From Pontederia crassipes (Eukaryota > Streptophyta > Magnoliopsida > Commelinales > Pontederiaceae): DNA of 64,000 bases. The stretch lies in contig CM060196.1 of assembly GCA_030549335.1 (NCBI GenBank), positions 72,376,139-72,440,138 on the forward strand, in the 5' to 3' direction. A model generated the notes under the pieces. That model did no database searches. It saw only the letters and a list, made by a program, of their open reading frames with translations, and had not been told where the DNA came from. Below are positions 1 through 11,986 of the stretch, in pieces (position 1 is the first letter of the stretch; every line of letters begins with the position of its first letter). A program made the position numbers and the translations under genes.

Positions 1-518
1 TGTAATTTGGATTTTGATAGACTTTTCAAGCTCCGATCATGAAGTCGAACCAATCTGCAAACTTTTACTGTGCTTGGGTGCGCCAAATTGACAGATAATG
101 GACACTCCCTAATTAATAGGATATAATGGAAGTACATTTTTTCCTAAAAATATTCATCTATCTTCAATTCTTGTGTCATAGATATTATGTTTTGCATATA
201 CTAATAAAATTAATATATAGTTCGGGAGAAGTAATATATAACGACAAATAACTGCAAAACACCTTCCCATAGTGGCATTATCTAGAAATAGTTTAGCAAA
301 GTCAGCACTTAAATATTACTTTTTTTAAGCTTGGGTAGCCCTTACATAAAAGATCGATTTCACATGTTAAGAAATGAGCATTATTAGGTCAAATTGTAAT
401 TGAGTTGTTCGGTAAACACTTTTAAAAAACTAGAATTTAGATACCATAGAACAACTTTCGTTCGCCGAATCAGCTGCCTGGCGGCGAGCTAATTTTTTTT
501 ATAATTTAAAAATTCTTT
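1..518. other. AT-rich intergenic DNA
   Basis: No open frame with recognisable protein features and no clear repeat boundary is visible. The tract is AT-rich and rises in GC only at about 470-490, just before the CACTA-like terminal segment that follows. Confidence 0.6.
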
Positions 519-795
519 GTGACGGTTGCGGCCGTCGAAAATTTTCGACGGTTGCAACGACCGTCGAAAGTCTCGACGGTCTCGACTATCGAAAGTTTCG
601 ACGAACTTTTGGAACGGTTACAATCGTTGAAACTTCCGACGAGCTTTTTTCAATCGTCGAAAATCATTTTACGACTATCATTTTTTTCGACGGATCGTTT
701 CCGAAAAAAATTCGTCGAAAATCATAATTTTTTATGATTTTAGGCAAATTACCGATGATTTTGACCGTATATAATTGGTTTTTTTTCTTGTAGGA
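519..795. mobile_element. CACTA-like transposon right terminus with CGACGGTT subterminal repeats
   Basis: The segment holds many direct and inverted copies of a short motif (CCGTCGAAA / TTTCGACGG), including a perfect 20-bp palindrome CCGTCGAAAATTTTCGACGG at 532-551. It ends with TTTTTTTTCTTGTAG at about 780-794, which resembles the reverse complement of the CACTACAAGAAAA end of plant CACTA elements, with the last two bases diverged. Repeated subterminal motifs next to such an end are typical of CACTA elements. The other end is not visible; it may lie left of the window. A 72-codon open frame at 519-737 runs through the repeats and is not treated as a gene. Confidence 0.5.
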
Positions 796-3244
796 TCTAG
801 AATTGTGCTTATGAGTGCAAAAATTATTTCACACTTACATGTTATTTTCTCATACTTCATACTTAATTTATAAAAGATAAAATAGCAAGTACCATTGAGG
901 TGAAAGTAGTTAGTATCCGATTAATTTTTCATTTATAAAACCACTCGATATTTTCCGGAGGGATTTTTTTAAAAAATAAAAAATCATGGGTAGAAGAAGG
1001 TTGATTTTTTTTGGATACTTTTCTGGCCTCCTATTAATAAATAATATTTTAAAAATTCAACTAATAAAATAAAATTTATTAAAAATATATTTAATATTAT
1101 AAGTAGAATATAAAAATAAAACATTGAAATATATCAATATGAGTTTCAAAATATAATATAAATTTTTAGATTCTATGAAACTATTGTATTTATTACAAAA
1201 AAAAATTAAGACTCATGAATTAATAATATAAATAATTTTTTTTGTCATTAAGAAGTGGAGATTTTTTTATGGGACTTAGTATAAGTGGATAGGTTTTGGT
1301 TTAGTAAAGGATTGTTTCAAAATTTAATCGAATTCCTCATTTTATTTTCAATATTTTTGGTTTATTTTTTTTATAATTTTTAGGTTGGCTTAAGAATTGT
1401 GCTAAATATGTGGACTCTTATATTTTCCATATAGAGTGATGGAAGCTATCGTTTTCCTTTACGAAGCTCTACGATCCAAGTAGAAAAAATATCTTTTTTA
1501 AAGTAAACAATATATAAGTTGTGAGAAGGAGACTCAAAATCTAACATTATTCTCGTATAGTCCAATTAGAAGTTCGTTGACTAAAAATAATAATAATGTA
1601 GTTGACCCAAATTTGTAGGCATTTTCCCGATAGAAAATAATAAACCGATACAACAATTGGAGGGCTTGGAAAAATATTCAATTAGATATAACCTCAACGA
1701 TTTGTGCAATCCCATCAGCATCCTTTGAATTACTAACTCCAAAGAGTTGCAGCATAAGTCCGAGTCACATCAGTGTCTAAACCCTAGTCAACGCAATTTT
1801 ATTCACCTAAGTCCATCTAAACCTTGGATTTTCTATTGTTTTGAAATGGACTAATACCTAATCTCTGTACTGTCAACCCATTGACATATTTAAAATATGA
1901 TTCCCAATGCACTCCGGTCTATTTCTCTACGTACATTTTTTTTTCATTTTTCATTTCCAATAAATTTGTTTTAGCAATGTTCTCTCACGTATATAATATT
2001 ATACAAGTTAAGTGACACGTAGAGTTTGACACTAAACCTTACTATATATATATATATTTGCTAAAGAAATTTTTTTCATTCAAATATTGATTAATTTTCT
2101 ATGGTTTAGCCCAAAAGATATCTAAAAAAATTATTAGTTTGGGACAAAATAGTTTATACAGTTTATGGCATTTTCTAAGCTTTGTTTATGGTTAAAAAAT
2201 AGAAATGATGAGATAAATATCATTTACAATAACCATACCATTATTTGATTTCTCACGATTAATTGGCCAAGGGCAAAATAGACATTATAAAAATATTAAA
2301 TAAAAATCATTATGTAAAATCTCTTTCACTTATCCTGCCAAATATTATAACGAAAATCACTCATCTTATTTTGAAAACTAGTGAATGCCCTTGTACTTCG
2401 CATAATTTTGAATAATACATAAGTATTTATTATTAATTATGAAACAGATGAACCACATTAGAAGTGTGGAGTAAAGACTTTGGAGCTCCTCTACGCGTTC
2501 GTGTCAATGGAGCATATACTCATATATCATATCATATTCATGTATCAACGCATAAAATTATACATATCATTTGCATTAATCGGACTTATTCATAAGTTCA
2601 AAATAACTTTTGTTCTATGAAAATATAATTATTATATTTAGTGTTGCATTCCTTTTTTTCTAATGTTCATTTTAGAAATAAATATAAGCTAACACATTTA
2701 TATAATTTTCTAGATAAAATAATACAAAAAGGAGAAAAAATATTGTAACATTTTATGTGATGTTCGAGGATGCAAGTAAATAAAAAAATGCTTATCATGT
2801 TAATCATTTGAATAAATAAAATACATGTTTCTTATCACTCCTTTGTGACCCCTCTTCTTTCCTAAAAGAGTGCGTGAGATATTTCAAGACGCGTAAAAAA
2901 GATTGCTTTTTTAATGTCATTATATATATTTATTTTGGTAACTGAAAAAATATTGTATAAAAAAAATTTGGAGGAAAAATACATATGTTTTCATTATTAA
3001 ATTTGGAGGAAAAAAATTTTTGGAAAAGATGTTATCTCAAGGATCTGTTTTCATACGTTTTATGCAACATTGGCATGACTTAATATGCTAAACAACATTT
3101 ATGGGTAGAAATTTTTTTGTCATTAACCTATTATTCAGTTATTGTCATTATTGCTTTTAATGATGCTAGGTAAACCGTAAATATAGTTAGAAAGAAAGAA
3201 CAAGTAATATGATGATGGTTTCCTATTAATATGCTATTAACCTA
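796..3244. other. Long AT-rich noncoding stretch
   Basis: There are many in-frame stops in all frames, long A and T runs, and a short TA run at about 2042-2057. I see no coding similarity, RNA gene or bounded repeat. Confidence 0.6.
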
Positions 3245-3420
3245 TGTTATCGACTACAAGAAAAATCGTTCTTTCCCATGATTACAACCGTAGGAAAATA
3301 TGGAGAAATCGTCGGAAACATCGGTTTCTGACAGTTATTCTGACGGGAGGCAACCGTTCGAAATAGGCTCGTCGCAAAAATTTTTCGACGGTTTTGCTAG
3401 TTCAATCACGAATTGATAAG
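3245..3420. mobile_element. CACTA-like transposon left terminus
   Basis: CGACTACAAGAAAAATCG at about 3247 resembles the canonical CACTACAAGAAAA left end of plant CACTA elements. It is followed by subterminal motifs (AATCGTCGG, TTTTTCGACGGTTT) like those in the 519-795 segment. The two termini face away from each other, so they belong to two different copies of one family. The right end of this copy is not identified, and the following AT-rich DNA to about 4490 may or may not be part of it. Confidence 0.45.
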
Positions 3421-4490
3421 AAATTTAATTCAATTTGATATCAAAATTGATTTTGACATTGAACTGAAAAAATTGGTTGAACCGGTTCAACTCGGTTTAA
3501 TTTAAAATTTGAAAAATAAAATTTAGAAAAAGAGAAAAATAGGAATGTTAAAAAAGGAAAGGAATATAAGAAAGGTAAAAAAGGAGGAAATATGATATGT
3601 ATAAAATTAAATATGAATTGAAATAAAAAGGTAAGTATTTCAAATTGAATAACATTAAAATGGAAAAATATCAAATGGCATTAATAAAGGAAATAAAAAG
3701 AAAAGTGTTAAATAATAAATAAATAAGAATAATTTAAGATAAAATTTATTAATATAGCATCTATCATCAATAAATAATAGATATTAAATTAATAATAATT
3801 TATATAGGTTAAGCATAATTAAACATTTTAATAAATAAATATTATGATATATTAATTTTTGATATTATTAATAGGTTATTAGTACAGTGTTCATATACTA
3901 TATCATACAACTTATATTATATCTTAATAAAATCCGGTTCAATCCGACCGAAATCGTCGGTCCGAAAAACATTGCTATTAACAAAGGCAAGGTGTAATAA
4001 TTCTAATTAAAATAAATACTATAATTAAATATAAAAAATGAAAGTCTTCATATTTGTATTCATATTCATTTAAGGTTTTATATAGAAGTTAATATTTGAG
4101 ATATAAAAGGGAAATTATTAGTATTAATATATAATATATAACATAATGAATTTCTTAATTATAATTGGAACACCCATTTTCATAGGTAGTTTTAGACAAG
4201 CGGCATGAGTTTATTCTTTTGCTATTGGTAGCTCAAAATTTTATTAAAAATAACTTTATTATTTGATTATTTTAAATAGTGTTATCTAGAAATGGATAAT
4301 TCAAATGGTTTGGAAATAATTTTTAAGTCACATGGGTATGTGTTACCAAAATAAAAATAATATTTACGTCAGACAGGTATATGATAGGATTAGAATAAGA
4401 ATATAAAAATTTATTGAAAAAATGTGATATATTATTGAAAAATTTATTGAGAAATCACTAAAAAATATGATATAGATAAAAGAATTCAAA
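3421..4490. other. AT-rich noncoding stretch
   Basis: Low-complexity A-rich DNA without recognisable coding potential. A direct and an inverted form of a TTGAACCGGTTCAA-like motif occur at about 3477 and 3930, suggesting a small decayed repeat, but no boundaries can be set. Confidence 0.5.
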
Positions 4491-4496
4491 ACAAAC

Positions 4497-5040
4497 TACC
4501 TCCGAAACTTAACGACTCTAGAGTTTCTCTATACGATGTGAAATTAGAAACAAAAAGATAAAAAGGGCTTTATGCGATTTAGGTGCCTCCGTAAGTGTCA
4601 TTCCTCTCTCATTAAGCAGGAAACTTGAAATGGACTATATTAAGCCCACTAATATGTCTCTCCAATTGGCGGACTGATCTATAAAAGTTACACAAGGAAT
4701 TCTGGAAGACATACCAATCAAAGTAGGGAATTCTATATATCAGCGGACTTTGTGGTCCTAGACATGGATGAAGACAATCAAACTCCCACTCTTTTAGGAA
4801 AAGGTAGAAGTAATAGACGTCAAACAATGTCGTCTCACTTTTCAAATTGGTGATGATACGGTGGAATTTCGATTGAATTAGATTATCAACTATTCGGACA
4901 TTGAGGATTATCACCTCCAACCTGAGCAAGTAGATCCCCTAATTCAGAAAGTAGCATCGGTTATTCATATATCTGATCCTTTAGAAGTATCTCTCGAGGC
5001 TCAAGAATCATCATTATGAATAAAAGAAGAAGCTAAAATT
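4497..5040 (+). pseudogene. Athila-type gypsy pol, aspartic protease region (decayed)
   Basis: Conceptual translation across stops and frameshifts gives the plant gypsy protease pattern: an active-site-like DLGASVSVIP at about 4578, then VVLDMDEDNQTPLLLGK at about 4750, as in Athila/Tat proteases. In these lineages the motif has DLGAS where retroviral proteases have DSGA. Everything 5' of this point (5' LTR, primer site, gag) is missing. The frame is broken several times, so the enzyme cannot be made. It runs directly into the reverse transcriptase region. Confidence 0.8.
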
Positions 5041-6000
5041 TTTACAAGTCATATGCTCCCACAGACGCAACATCCAGACAACCCGCAAGAGAATCAACCT
5101 ATTGAGCTCGTGCAACAATCTAGCTCAAAGAAACCACTGAAACCCGAGTTGAAAAAACTTTCTCAAAATCTCAGATATGAATTCTTAGGAGAAAACTTCA
5201 CCTACCCAGTGATTGTCAGCGCAAATTTAAAATCAAGTTAACTTCAACAGCTATTAGACAAACTAAAAGTATACAAGCATATTATTGGTTATACTCTGGA
5301 TGATCTCAAAGGAATCAATCCTTCTATTTGCATGCACCACATTCACATGGAAAAGGATTTCAAACCATCCGTTGAAGGACAAAGAAGGCTTAATCCAACA
5401 ATGAAGGAAGTAGTAAAAAAAGGAAGTGCTTAAACTTTTAGATGCCGGAATCATCTATCCGATATCAGATAGCCAATGGGTGAGCCCCCTACAGGTCGTG
5501 CCAAAAAAGGGTGGAATGACCGTCATAAAGAACGAATCGAACAAGCTCATCTCCACATGAACTATCACGGGATGGAGGATGTGCATTGATTTCAAGAAGC
5601 TAAACAAAGCTACTAGAAAGGACCACTTTCCCCTACCTTTCATTGATCAGATGTTAGAAAGATTGGCGAACCACTCCTATTTCTGTTATCTAGATGGATT
5701 TTCAAGATTTCATCAGATCCCTATTCACCTAGATGATCAGGAAAAGATCACCTTTACATGTCCATATGGAACCTTTGCATACAGGAGAATGTCATTTGGG
5801 CTATGCAATGCTACAACAAGTTTCCAAAAGTGCATGATGTCAATCTTCTCTGACTATATCGAAGAAATAATGGAAGTCTTCATGGATGACTTCTCGGTGT
5901 ACGACACCACTTTTGAAGTTTGCTTGCACAACCTCTGCAAAGTACTATAGAGATGTGCTGAATCCAACCTAGTGTTGAACTAGGAGAAATGCCATTTTAT
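5041..6000 (+). pseudogene. Athila-type gypsy pol, reverse transcriptase (decayed)
   Basis: The linker and RT are readable over about 320 residues with stops and shifts. The thumb-side start has MHHIHMEKDFKPSVEGQRR at about 5334. The palm has WRMCIDFKKLNKATRKDHFP at about 5572 and YLDGFSRFHQIPIHLDDQEK at about 5690. FTCPYGTFAYRRMSFGLCNA is at about 5755. The catalytic site is FMDDFSV at about 5881, the plant gypsy form of YxDD. A stop follows LHNLCKVL, and the rest continues shifted. RT would copy the element RNA in a cytoplasmic particle; this copy is dead because of the in-frame stops. Confidence 0.9.
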
Positions 6001-6720
6001 GGTACAAGAAGGTGTAGTCTTAGGCAAATTTGTTTCAAGCAAGAGCATTGAAGGAGTCAGAAGTTATTGAAAAGTTGCCTCCACCCACTAACATCGAAGG
6101 AGTCAAAAGTTTTCTTGGACATGCCAAATTTTATCGAAGATTCATCAAGGACTTTTCTCTCATTGCGAGACCATTAACAAAACTCTTACCCAAAGAAGCA
6201 AAGTTTATATTCGATGAAGATTGCCTAAAAGCTTTCAACACGTTGAAAAGAGCTCTCACGATAGCCCCAATCTTCCAACCGCCGGATTGGTCTCTGCCCT
6301 TTGAAATCATGTGCGATGCTAGTGATCAAGCTGTTGGAGAAGTATTAGGACAAAGGAAAGACAAGAAGCAACACAATTTATTATGCTAGCAGAACCTTAG
6401 ATGAAGCACAGATCAATTACACCACAACAGAAAAAGAATTTCTCGCAGTTATATTTGTAATGAATAAATTCAGATCCTACCTAGTTGGCTCTAAAGTCAT
6501 CGTATATACTGACCATCAAGCCATCCGATACTTGATTTAAAAAAAAGATGCCAAACTTAGACTGATTAGGTGGATCCTTTCGGTACAAGAATTCGATCTA
6601 GAAATCAAAAACAAAAAGGGAGCAGAAAATCAAGTAGCTAATCACCTTTCTCGACTCCAACTATCGGAGCAGGAAAATAATCTTGAAAATTATAGAGTTA
6701 TTAATGATTCCTTCCCTGAT
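6001..6720 (+). pseudogene. Athila-type gypsy pol, RNase H region (decayed)
   Basis: After the RT connection (VKSFLGHAKFYRRFIKDFS at about 6100), the RNase H domain begins with CDASDQAVGEVLGQRKDKK at about 6310. It continues after a small shift with YYASRTLDEAQINYTTTEKE, then VYTDHQAIRYLI near 6505 and ends with [10 protein letters not shown] near 6630. The order RT-RH-IN and the wording of these motifs place the element in the gypsy superfamily, Athila/Tat branch. At least two frame changes and several stops break it. Confidence 0.87.
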
Positions 6721-7157
6721 GACTAATTATTTTCAATTCAGGAAGCACAATTTTCCTGGTTCACAGACTATGCCAACTACTTAGCTTCAGGAGTCTTACG
6801 ACCTGATCTTTCTTATTAACAAAAGAAGAAATTCTTTCCTGACATCAAACACTATTTCTGGAATGAGCCATTTCTTTTCAAAAAATGTACTGATGGAATA
6901 TATCAAAGGTGTATACTAGAGGAAGAACAATTTTCCATACTATGATAGTGCCATTTGTCTCCCTATGGCGGTCATGGAGGATATAAGAAGACAGCCTCTA
7001 AACTTCTCCAAATAGGTTTTTACTGGCCTACTCTATTCAAAGACGCAACCAATTTCGTGAAATCTTGTGATGCTTGTCAATGAATTGGAAACATAGGCAG
7101 AAGAAATGAAGCACCTCAACAATCGATACTCGAAATTAAAATATTTGATGTGTGAGG
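6721..7157 (+). pseudogene. Athila-type gypsy integrase, N-terminal half (split)
   Basis: The zinc-finger part of integrase is readable: HLSPYGGHGGYKKTASKLLQ near 6955, then FYWPTLFKDATNFVKSCDAC near 7020, giving the H-H-C-C arrangement. It runs to EIKIFDV at about 7150, where the coding sequence is cut by a solo LTR. The reading resumes exactly at 9247. Several stops are present. Confidence 0.87.
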
Positions 7158-9241
7158 TGTCACAGACGTGTCCTAGAAACATCATTTGTGCATAATCATG
7201 CATTTAATTAAAATACTAAGTTAGTTTGGATGTCCATTTAGTGATATTTGTATATAGTAATTAATATCTCGATTAGAGCATAATGATTACTTAATTATCG
7301 ATAAACTTTATAAAGTTATTACATAAGGTTATTAGGAATAAATTATAAAATTTCTAAATATTATCATATATATGATTAAATAGGATTAAGTAAGCTTAAT
7401 TAGGGTTAAAACACTTAGTTATGACAAAAAAATATGATTGGTCATCACTTAAGTTCCAAACAGCTGATGCTCAAAGAGATATTTTCTCAAACTGTCACAC
7501 GACTTCAGAAAATTCTGAAAGAAATATATAAGCCACCTAACATTATCTTTTCACCGTAAAAAAATTACCAATAGCAGAAGTCGAGCGAAACGACATGGGG
7601 AAAATCGGGAAAATTAGCTGTTCCAGGTGAGTTTTGATCCGGAAATTATTCTTCTGATTGAGAGGATCATTCCTTCATGATTAACGAATCATAAATTATG
7701 AAATTTGTATGATTAATCCAATCAAAGTTAGCTTTCCATGACCCCTACAATCACCTAAAATGGAGTTTTATAGAGGAAGTTATGAACTAAGCTTCGCAAG
7801 TCACTCATCTTGTCCCGAGTCTGATACAAGTTCAATTTGTAAATTAGGGAACGATTGGAGTAGGATGAATTATGATTTGAAATTTGGATATGCTTAAGTA
7901 GACATTCCAAGGGTTCGGTGAGAAGTGTAATCATCTTATTTGAACATGTATCTAGAGAGAAATGAATTTTTTATTTCATAGTTATTCTTCTGTCAGATTC
8001 CAGGACATGGACAAATGAGAAGTATTTATGATATGTTTCAAGGATTTCATAAGAGACGGAGTAACATCTTATACAAAAATATTTTCAGGGAACAATGCTT
8101 GTGAAGTGAAAATAAGTTTTACTTGATAATGATATGTGATTATGACATGTGTATTTTGATATTATTAAACTTCATATGTTCATTAGCCATGCTGTTTGAA
8201 AAAGGTCTTTGGGACCGCATTCGATATGCATGAAGCCTTTGGAGCGTATATCATGTGTCTTTTCCCTTTGGGAGCTGATCTGCGTGCACGTATTGATCCA
8301 TGATTTACTCCGCGTATATGAGAATCATGATTGGGTGACACACAATCATGATTGAGATATGATTGACCCATGATTTGCTCTGCGTATCTGAGACTCTTGA
8401 TTGTGAAGCTCTGCTTAACTGTATGACACACAATCATAGAGGGATACGTATTGACCCATGATTTGCTCTGCGCATCCATGACTCTTGATTATGAAGCTCT
8501 GCTTAACTGCATGACACATAATCATGAAGGGATACGTATTGATCCATGATGAGTATGTGCAATGACACATGTGTGGAGTTTAATTATGAAAATGATGATA
8601 TCTTGAGTTATTTTTACTTACGTGAAAGTTCATATGATTTGTCAAGTTATGTTATATGTGCTATGCTTTAAATGTTTTATATATGAAAGAAATATGATTT
8701 ATTTAAATGTTATATACACTCGTATTGTTCCCCTATGTTGTACTTTTATTTCACTCACTGAGCAAATGATTGTTGCTCACAGTACCCATTTTAAATTTTC
8801 AAATACTCGTAAGTTCTCGAGTTGAGTCGACTCGGAGCTTGTTTTGCTGCATATAGAAGAGATCGAGCTGCTGGAGCACTTTAATCCCCTTCACTTTTGT
8901 TTTTGAAGTACGCATTTGTAATAGATAGTCTTAGATGTTGTAATTAAGTTTGTGAGAAATTTTTTGTAAGATTGTATAAGACTTGATCCTGTGGGGTGTT
9001 ACATGTGAGATAGGTTGTGAAATAATGATGATAATATGTGAATGTCATGTCTTATAACTTTTATTTCAACTTTGATGAATATATATATATATATATATAT
9101 ATGCATCTTTTGTATGTATTGGCAAATAACACAGGATAAGTAAGGGAGAGAGGTTTTGCCAATTTTATTTTTGGAATTGTTAAACATAACTAAGATTACT
9201 ATAATTGGGATTAGAACTTAGTCACGGAGTTAGGTGTGACA
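7158..9241. mobile_element. 2.08-kb solo LTR inserted in the Athila integrase
   Basis: The insertion begins TGTCACAG and ends GTGTGACA, so it has TG...CA ends inside a short inverted repeat (TGTCACA / TGTGACA). It is flanked by a perfect 5-bp duplication TGAGG at 7153-7157 and 9242-9246. Removing it restores the integrase reading (FDV...GVDYIGPF). Only one LTR-like unit is present, with no coding sequence inside, so a solo LTR left by LTR-LTR recombination is the simplest reading. A second internal end-like sequence, GGGTGTTACA, lies at about 8994-9003, so a nested or composite structure remains possible. The right part contains a TA microsatellite at about 9079-9103. Confidence 0.8.
8293..8560. 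repeat. Tandem repeat with 88-bp period inside the solo LTR
   Basis: The phrase TTGA(C/T)CCATGATTTGCTCTGCG recurs at 8293 (divergent), 8363, 8451 and 8539 (partial). The spacing is 88 bp twice, and 70 bp for the first, shortened copy. Each unit also carries a pair of ATCATGATT/ATGACACACAATCATG-like elements. It is an LTR-internal minisatellite with no coding meaning. Confidence 0.85.
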
Positions 9242-9600
9242 TGAGGAGTCGACTACATAGGACCCTTCCCTTCCTCATGCAGGTACAAGTTCATACTTCT
9301 GGCAATTGATTCTGTTTCAAAATGGATTGAAGCATTCCCTACAATCACAGCACACTAAAAGTCAGTCATTAAGCTCTTTAAAGAAACTATCTTCCCAAGA
9401 TTCAGGGTCCTCAACTTGATCATCAGCGATGGAGGTTCACATTTTATTGAACGAATTTTTGAAAACTTATTGCTTAAATATGTAGTCAAACATCAAGTCT
9501 CTACCGCATATCATCCTCAAACCAATGGACAAGCAGAAGTTTCGAATAGAGAGATTAAAGTGATCTTAGAGAAGTCAGTTTCAATAACAAGAAAAGATTA
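9242..9600 (+). pseudogene. Athila-type gypsy integrase, catalytic-core half
   Basis: The reading resumes after the solo LTR with GVDYIGPFPS, FILLAIDSVSKWIEAFP, then [20 protein letters not shown] near 9418 and [20 protein letters not shown] near 9505. The D and E of the DDE core are visible ([18 protein letters not shown]). The frame stops at RKD* at about 9600, where related elements continue with a W and a further ~150 residues, so the C-terminal domain is lost. Confidence 0.88.
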
Positions 9601-9639
9601 AAATGATCTTAGATTGTCTCTCAATCCCTAATCCATTCT

Positions 9640-11073
9640 ACCCTTCTCGACGCGGCCCACAATCACCCTAAGCCTGAAGCACCTCAGAACCGGCCGGCAA
9701 CATGAAGCGTACGCGGACATCGTCTGACTCCGACACCAACAGCTCTTCAGAATCCATCAGACGCTGTCTGACATCTACGATGGCCTCCTATGAAGAACAT
9801 CAAATATGTGACAGCTGGCGAACAACGAAGAAGCCCAACACCTGCTAAATAGTCGGTGTAGAAATTTCTCCTCCACCAGGTTCTTAGACTTTCCAACCCT
9901 CGAGCCTCTCGGTTTGTTTCATGATATTAGAATCCTTCTTCACCAGTCACACCTACTGTCATTCTTCATGAAATGCTGGGACCTCTATGAAGAGGTAGCC
10001 GCAGAGTTTGTCGAAATAGTGTTCTCCACTCACATTGACGACGACGATGTCCCTGACCACATCGAATTCCATCTTTATAATAAGGATTTCTCTATGAGCC
10101 TCGACACCTTCGCCCGTTTTCTAAACCTCACCAACACAGGCCACAAAACCCCTCCACTTGATTTTCCCCTCTTTGAGGTTTGGAATCAACTTACAGGACA
10201 ACATACCGACAACCTCCTTCAACTTGTCGGCCATCATCTCAAAAACCCTATTTTCCGATACCTCCACATTCTCCTCACTAATACCATCTTAATATGTCCG
10301 AATATTATGAGATGGATCTTGTCTTTGCCGAAAAGCTCTCCATTATCTGGTGTCTTCTGTCCAACACAGACATCAACCTTGCCTCCTTTCTCATGCAAAC
10401 TATACCAAAGGACGCTACCCGTGAGTATAACCCAATTCTTTGTGGAAATCTTATCTCTCTGATTGCCAAACACTATGTGTTCTTAGGTGACACCAATCCA
10501 ACTCCAGCAACTCTGTTCGACCTGGACTTTATAACTCAAGAAGGAGTCCTCCATATAGCTAATGGCTAGCACTTTTGGCGACAATCTGATCCTTCAGCTA
10601 TGTTTAAGCTGCCAAACCCCCAACAATCTTCCATCTTAGAAGGACGGAACTGGTGGATGAATAACTTCATCCAAGTCACACGCCCAATTTCAACACTCCC
10701 TCCCCTTGCATTAGATTACACCCTATCTTCACGAGCTCCTTCTGGACTAAGAACAAATAGAAGACCTGTCACCATCTCCTCTTCATCATCTGCACCTGAT
10801 ACCTTACAAACCCCGCCTCTCACTTCAGCTGCTAAACTGAACCTCATTTTAGAACAAGTGACCAAGCTCATAGAAGCTACTGCCCACCAACATGAAGACC
10901 TCCAAGCATTAAAGGACTAGTTTCATAACCTAGAAAGACAAGGTCTTGCCCACCACGACAAAATTCAAGGAATTGAAGTGGTGCAAAATTCGGTCCTCAT
11001 GACGCTTAGTGACATTCAACAAGTCACTGATCAGTTGATTGAGCTTCAACCACCCCTCAGTCCCTCTTCCTAG
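9640..11073 (+). pseudogene. Athila-type third ORF downstream of pol (frameshifted)
   Basis: A start at 9702 gives a short basic N-terminus. After a shift the main frame reads LEPLGLFHDIRILL, then HIEFHLYNKDFSMSLDTFAR near 10060. After another shift at about 10285 it reads MSEYYEMDLVFAEKLSIIWC and FLMQTIPKDATREY, ending with a coiled-coil-like, Q/E/L-rich tail at about 10840-11070. The layout (globular part, 'INLASFLM' part, coiled-coil tail) resembles the extra ORF of Athila/Tat elements, whose role is unknown and which is sometimes called env-like. At least two frameshifts and two stops inactivate it. Its position between integrase and the first polypurine tract fits that lineage. Confidence 0.72.
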
Positions 11074-11104
11074 AATGATCGACACTGAGGGCAATGTCGA
11101 TTAT

Positions 11105-11121
11105 AAGCTTGGGGGAGAGGG
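11105..11121 (+). promoter_or_regulatory. First polypurine-tract-like motif (PPT1)
   Basis: AAGCTTGGGGGAGAGGG directly follows the third ORF. Similar AAGCTTG-G-rich motifs stand at the equivalent place in the two other Athila-like 3' ends (minus strand, 21017-21030 and 61851-61863). In each case it lies about 0.9-1.0 kb before the LTR. Confidence 0.65.
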
Positions 11122-11986
11122 CGACATGGTACATTTCTACTCCTTCCTTGTTACACTCCTTACATTTTCCATTTCTCTCAACTGCAATGAACAAATTCTT
11201 TCATGACGCAACATTGAAACATTTTATAGCAGTAAAGTAAGAGATGTTTTTATTACCCCATAGCTATGGCCTTTTTTGTGACTTTCTGAAACTATGTTCA
11301 AGAACACCTGCCAACCTGAAAAAATTTGAAGCATTTCATGATTCCAATTCAATGCTTTAAGTGTAGGATTATGGCCTGAAGAGAGTGACTATAATGAAGT
11401 TTTAAAAGCTCGATGACTAATCCCACTCATTCTCAACTCTTATTTTTAAGAAGTCTGTTAGTAATTATGCTAATGCTAACCAAATCAGTGCAGTGAAGCT
11501 TAGTAAAAGTGAAAATTAAAAGTAAAGAAAAGAGGGCTGGTGTAGCCTAAGAAGGTACAAAAAGGGTGTACTGCGAAACCTAGGTGATTAGATTCGTAGG
11601 GGTTCATGTCTGGCAACCTAAGAGCAACTGCCCTGGAATGTGCCAATCAAAAATCCATTACACAGATCACCCAACACACTATGGATAATCACATGAGTAC
11701 TGGACTAATAAAAAGAAATAAAAATCAAAAGAAAGCCCATACTGCACTAGTGCACTCAGCATTAACATTCTTATTATCAGTCCATTTTTTTATGACTATG
11801 AGCTGAGTTGGGAGGAAGTTAAAAATGTCTTGCTTCTAATGCCTTTATTAAAGTCGGGGTATGTGGAAAAGAGAGAAGGAACTTGAGCAAAGAGTACAAG
11901 GTTTGAATGTCAAAAGAATAGTTGGAAGGCAGGGTGGAGATTGAAACCTCTTGTCTTGAACATTGCTTGAGGACAAGTAAAAGTCT
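11122..11986 (+). other. Athila element 3' noncoding region between the two PPTs
   Basis: About 0.87 kb with stops in all frames. A 66-codon frame at 11606-11806 has no recognisable features. In position and length it matches the inter-PPT spacer of the elements at 20.0-21.0 kb and 60.9-61.9 kb. It contains ACTGCACTAGTGCACTCAG near 11743, an inverted repeat around ACTAGT. Confidence 0.6.
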
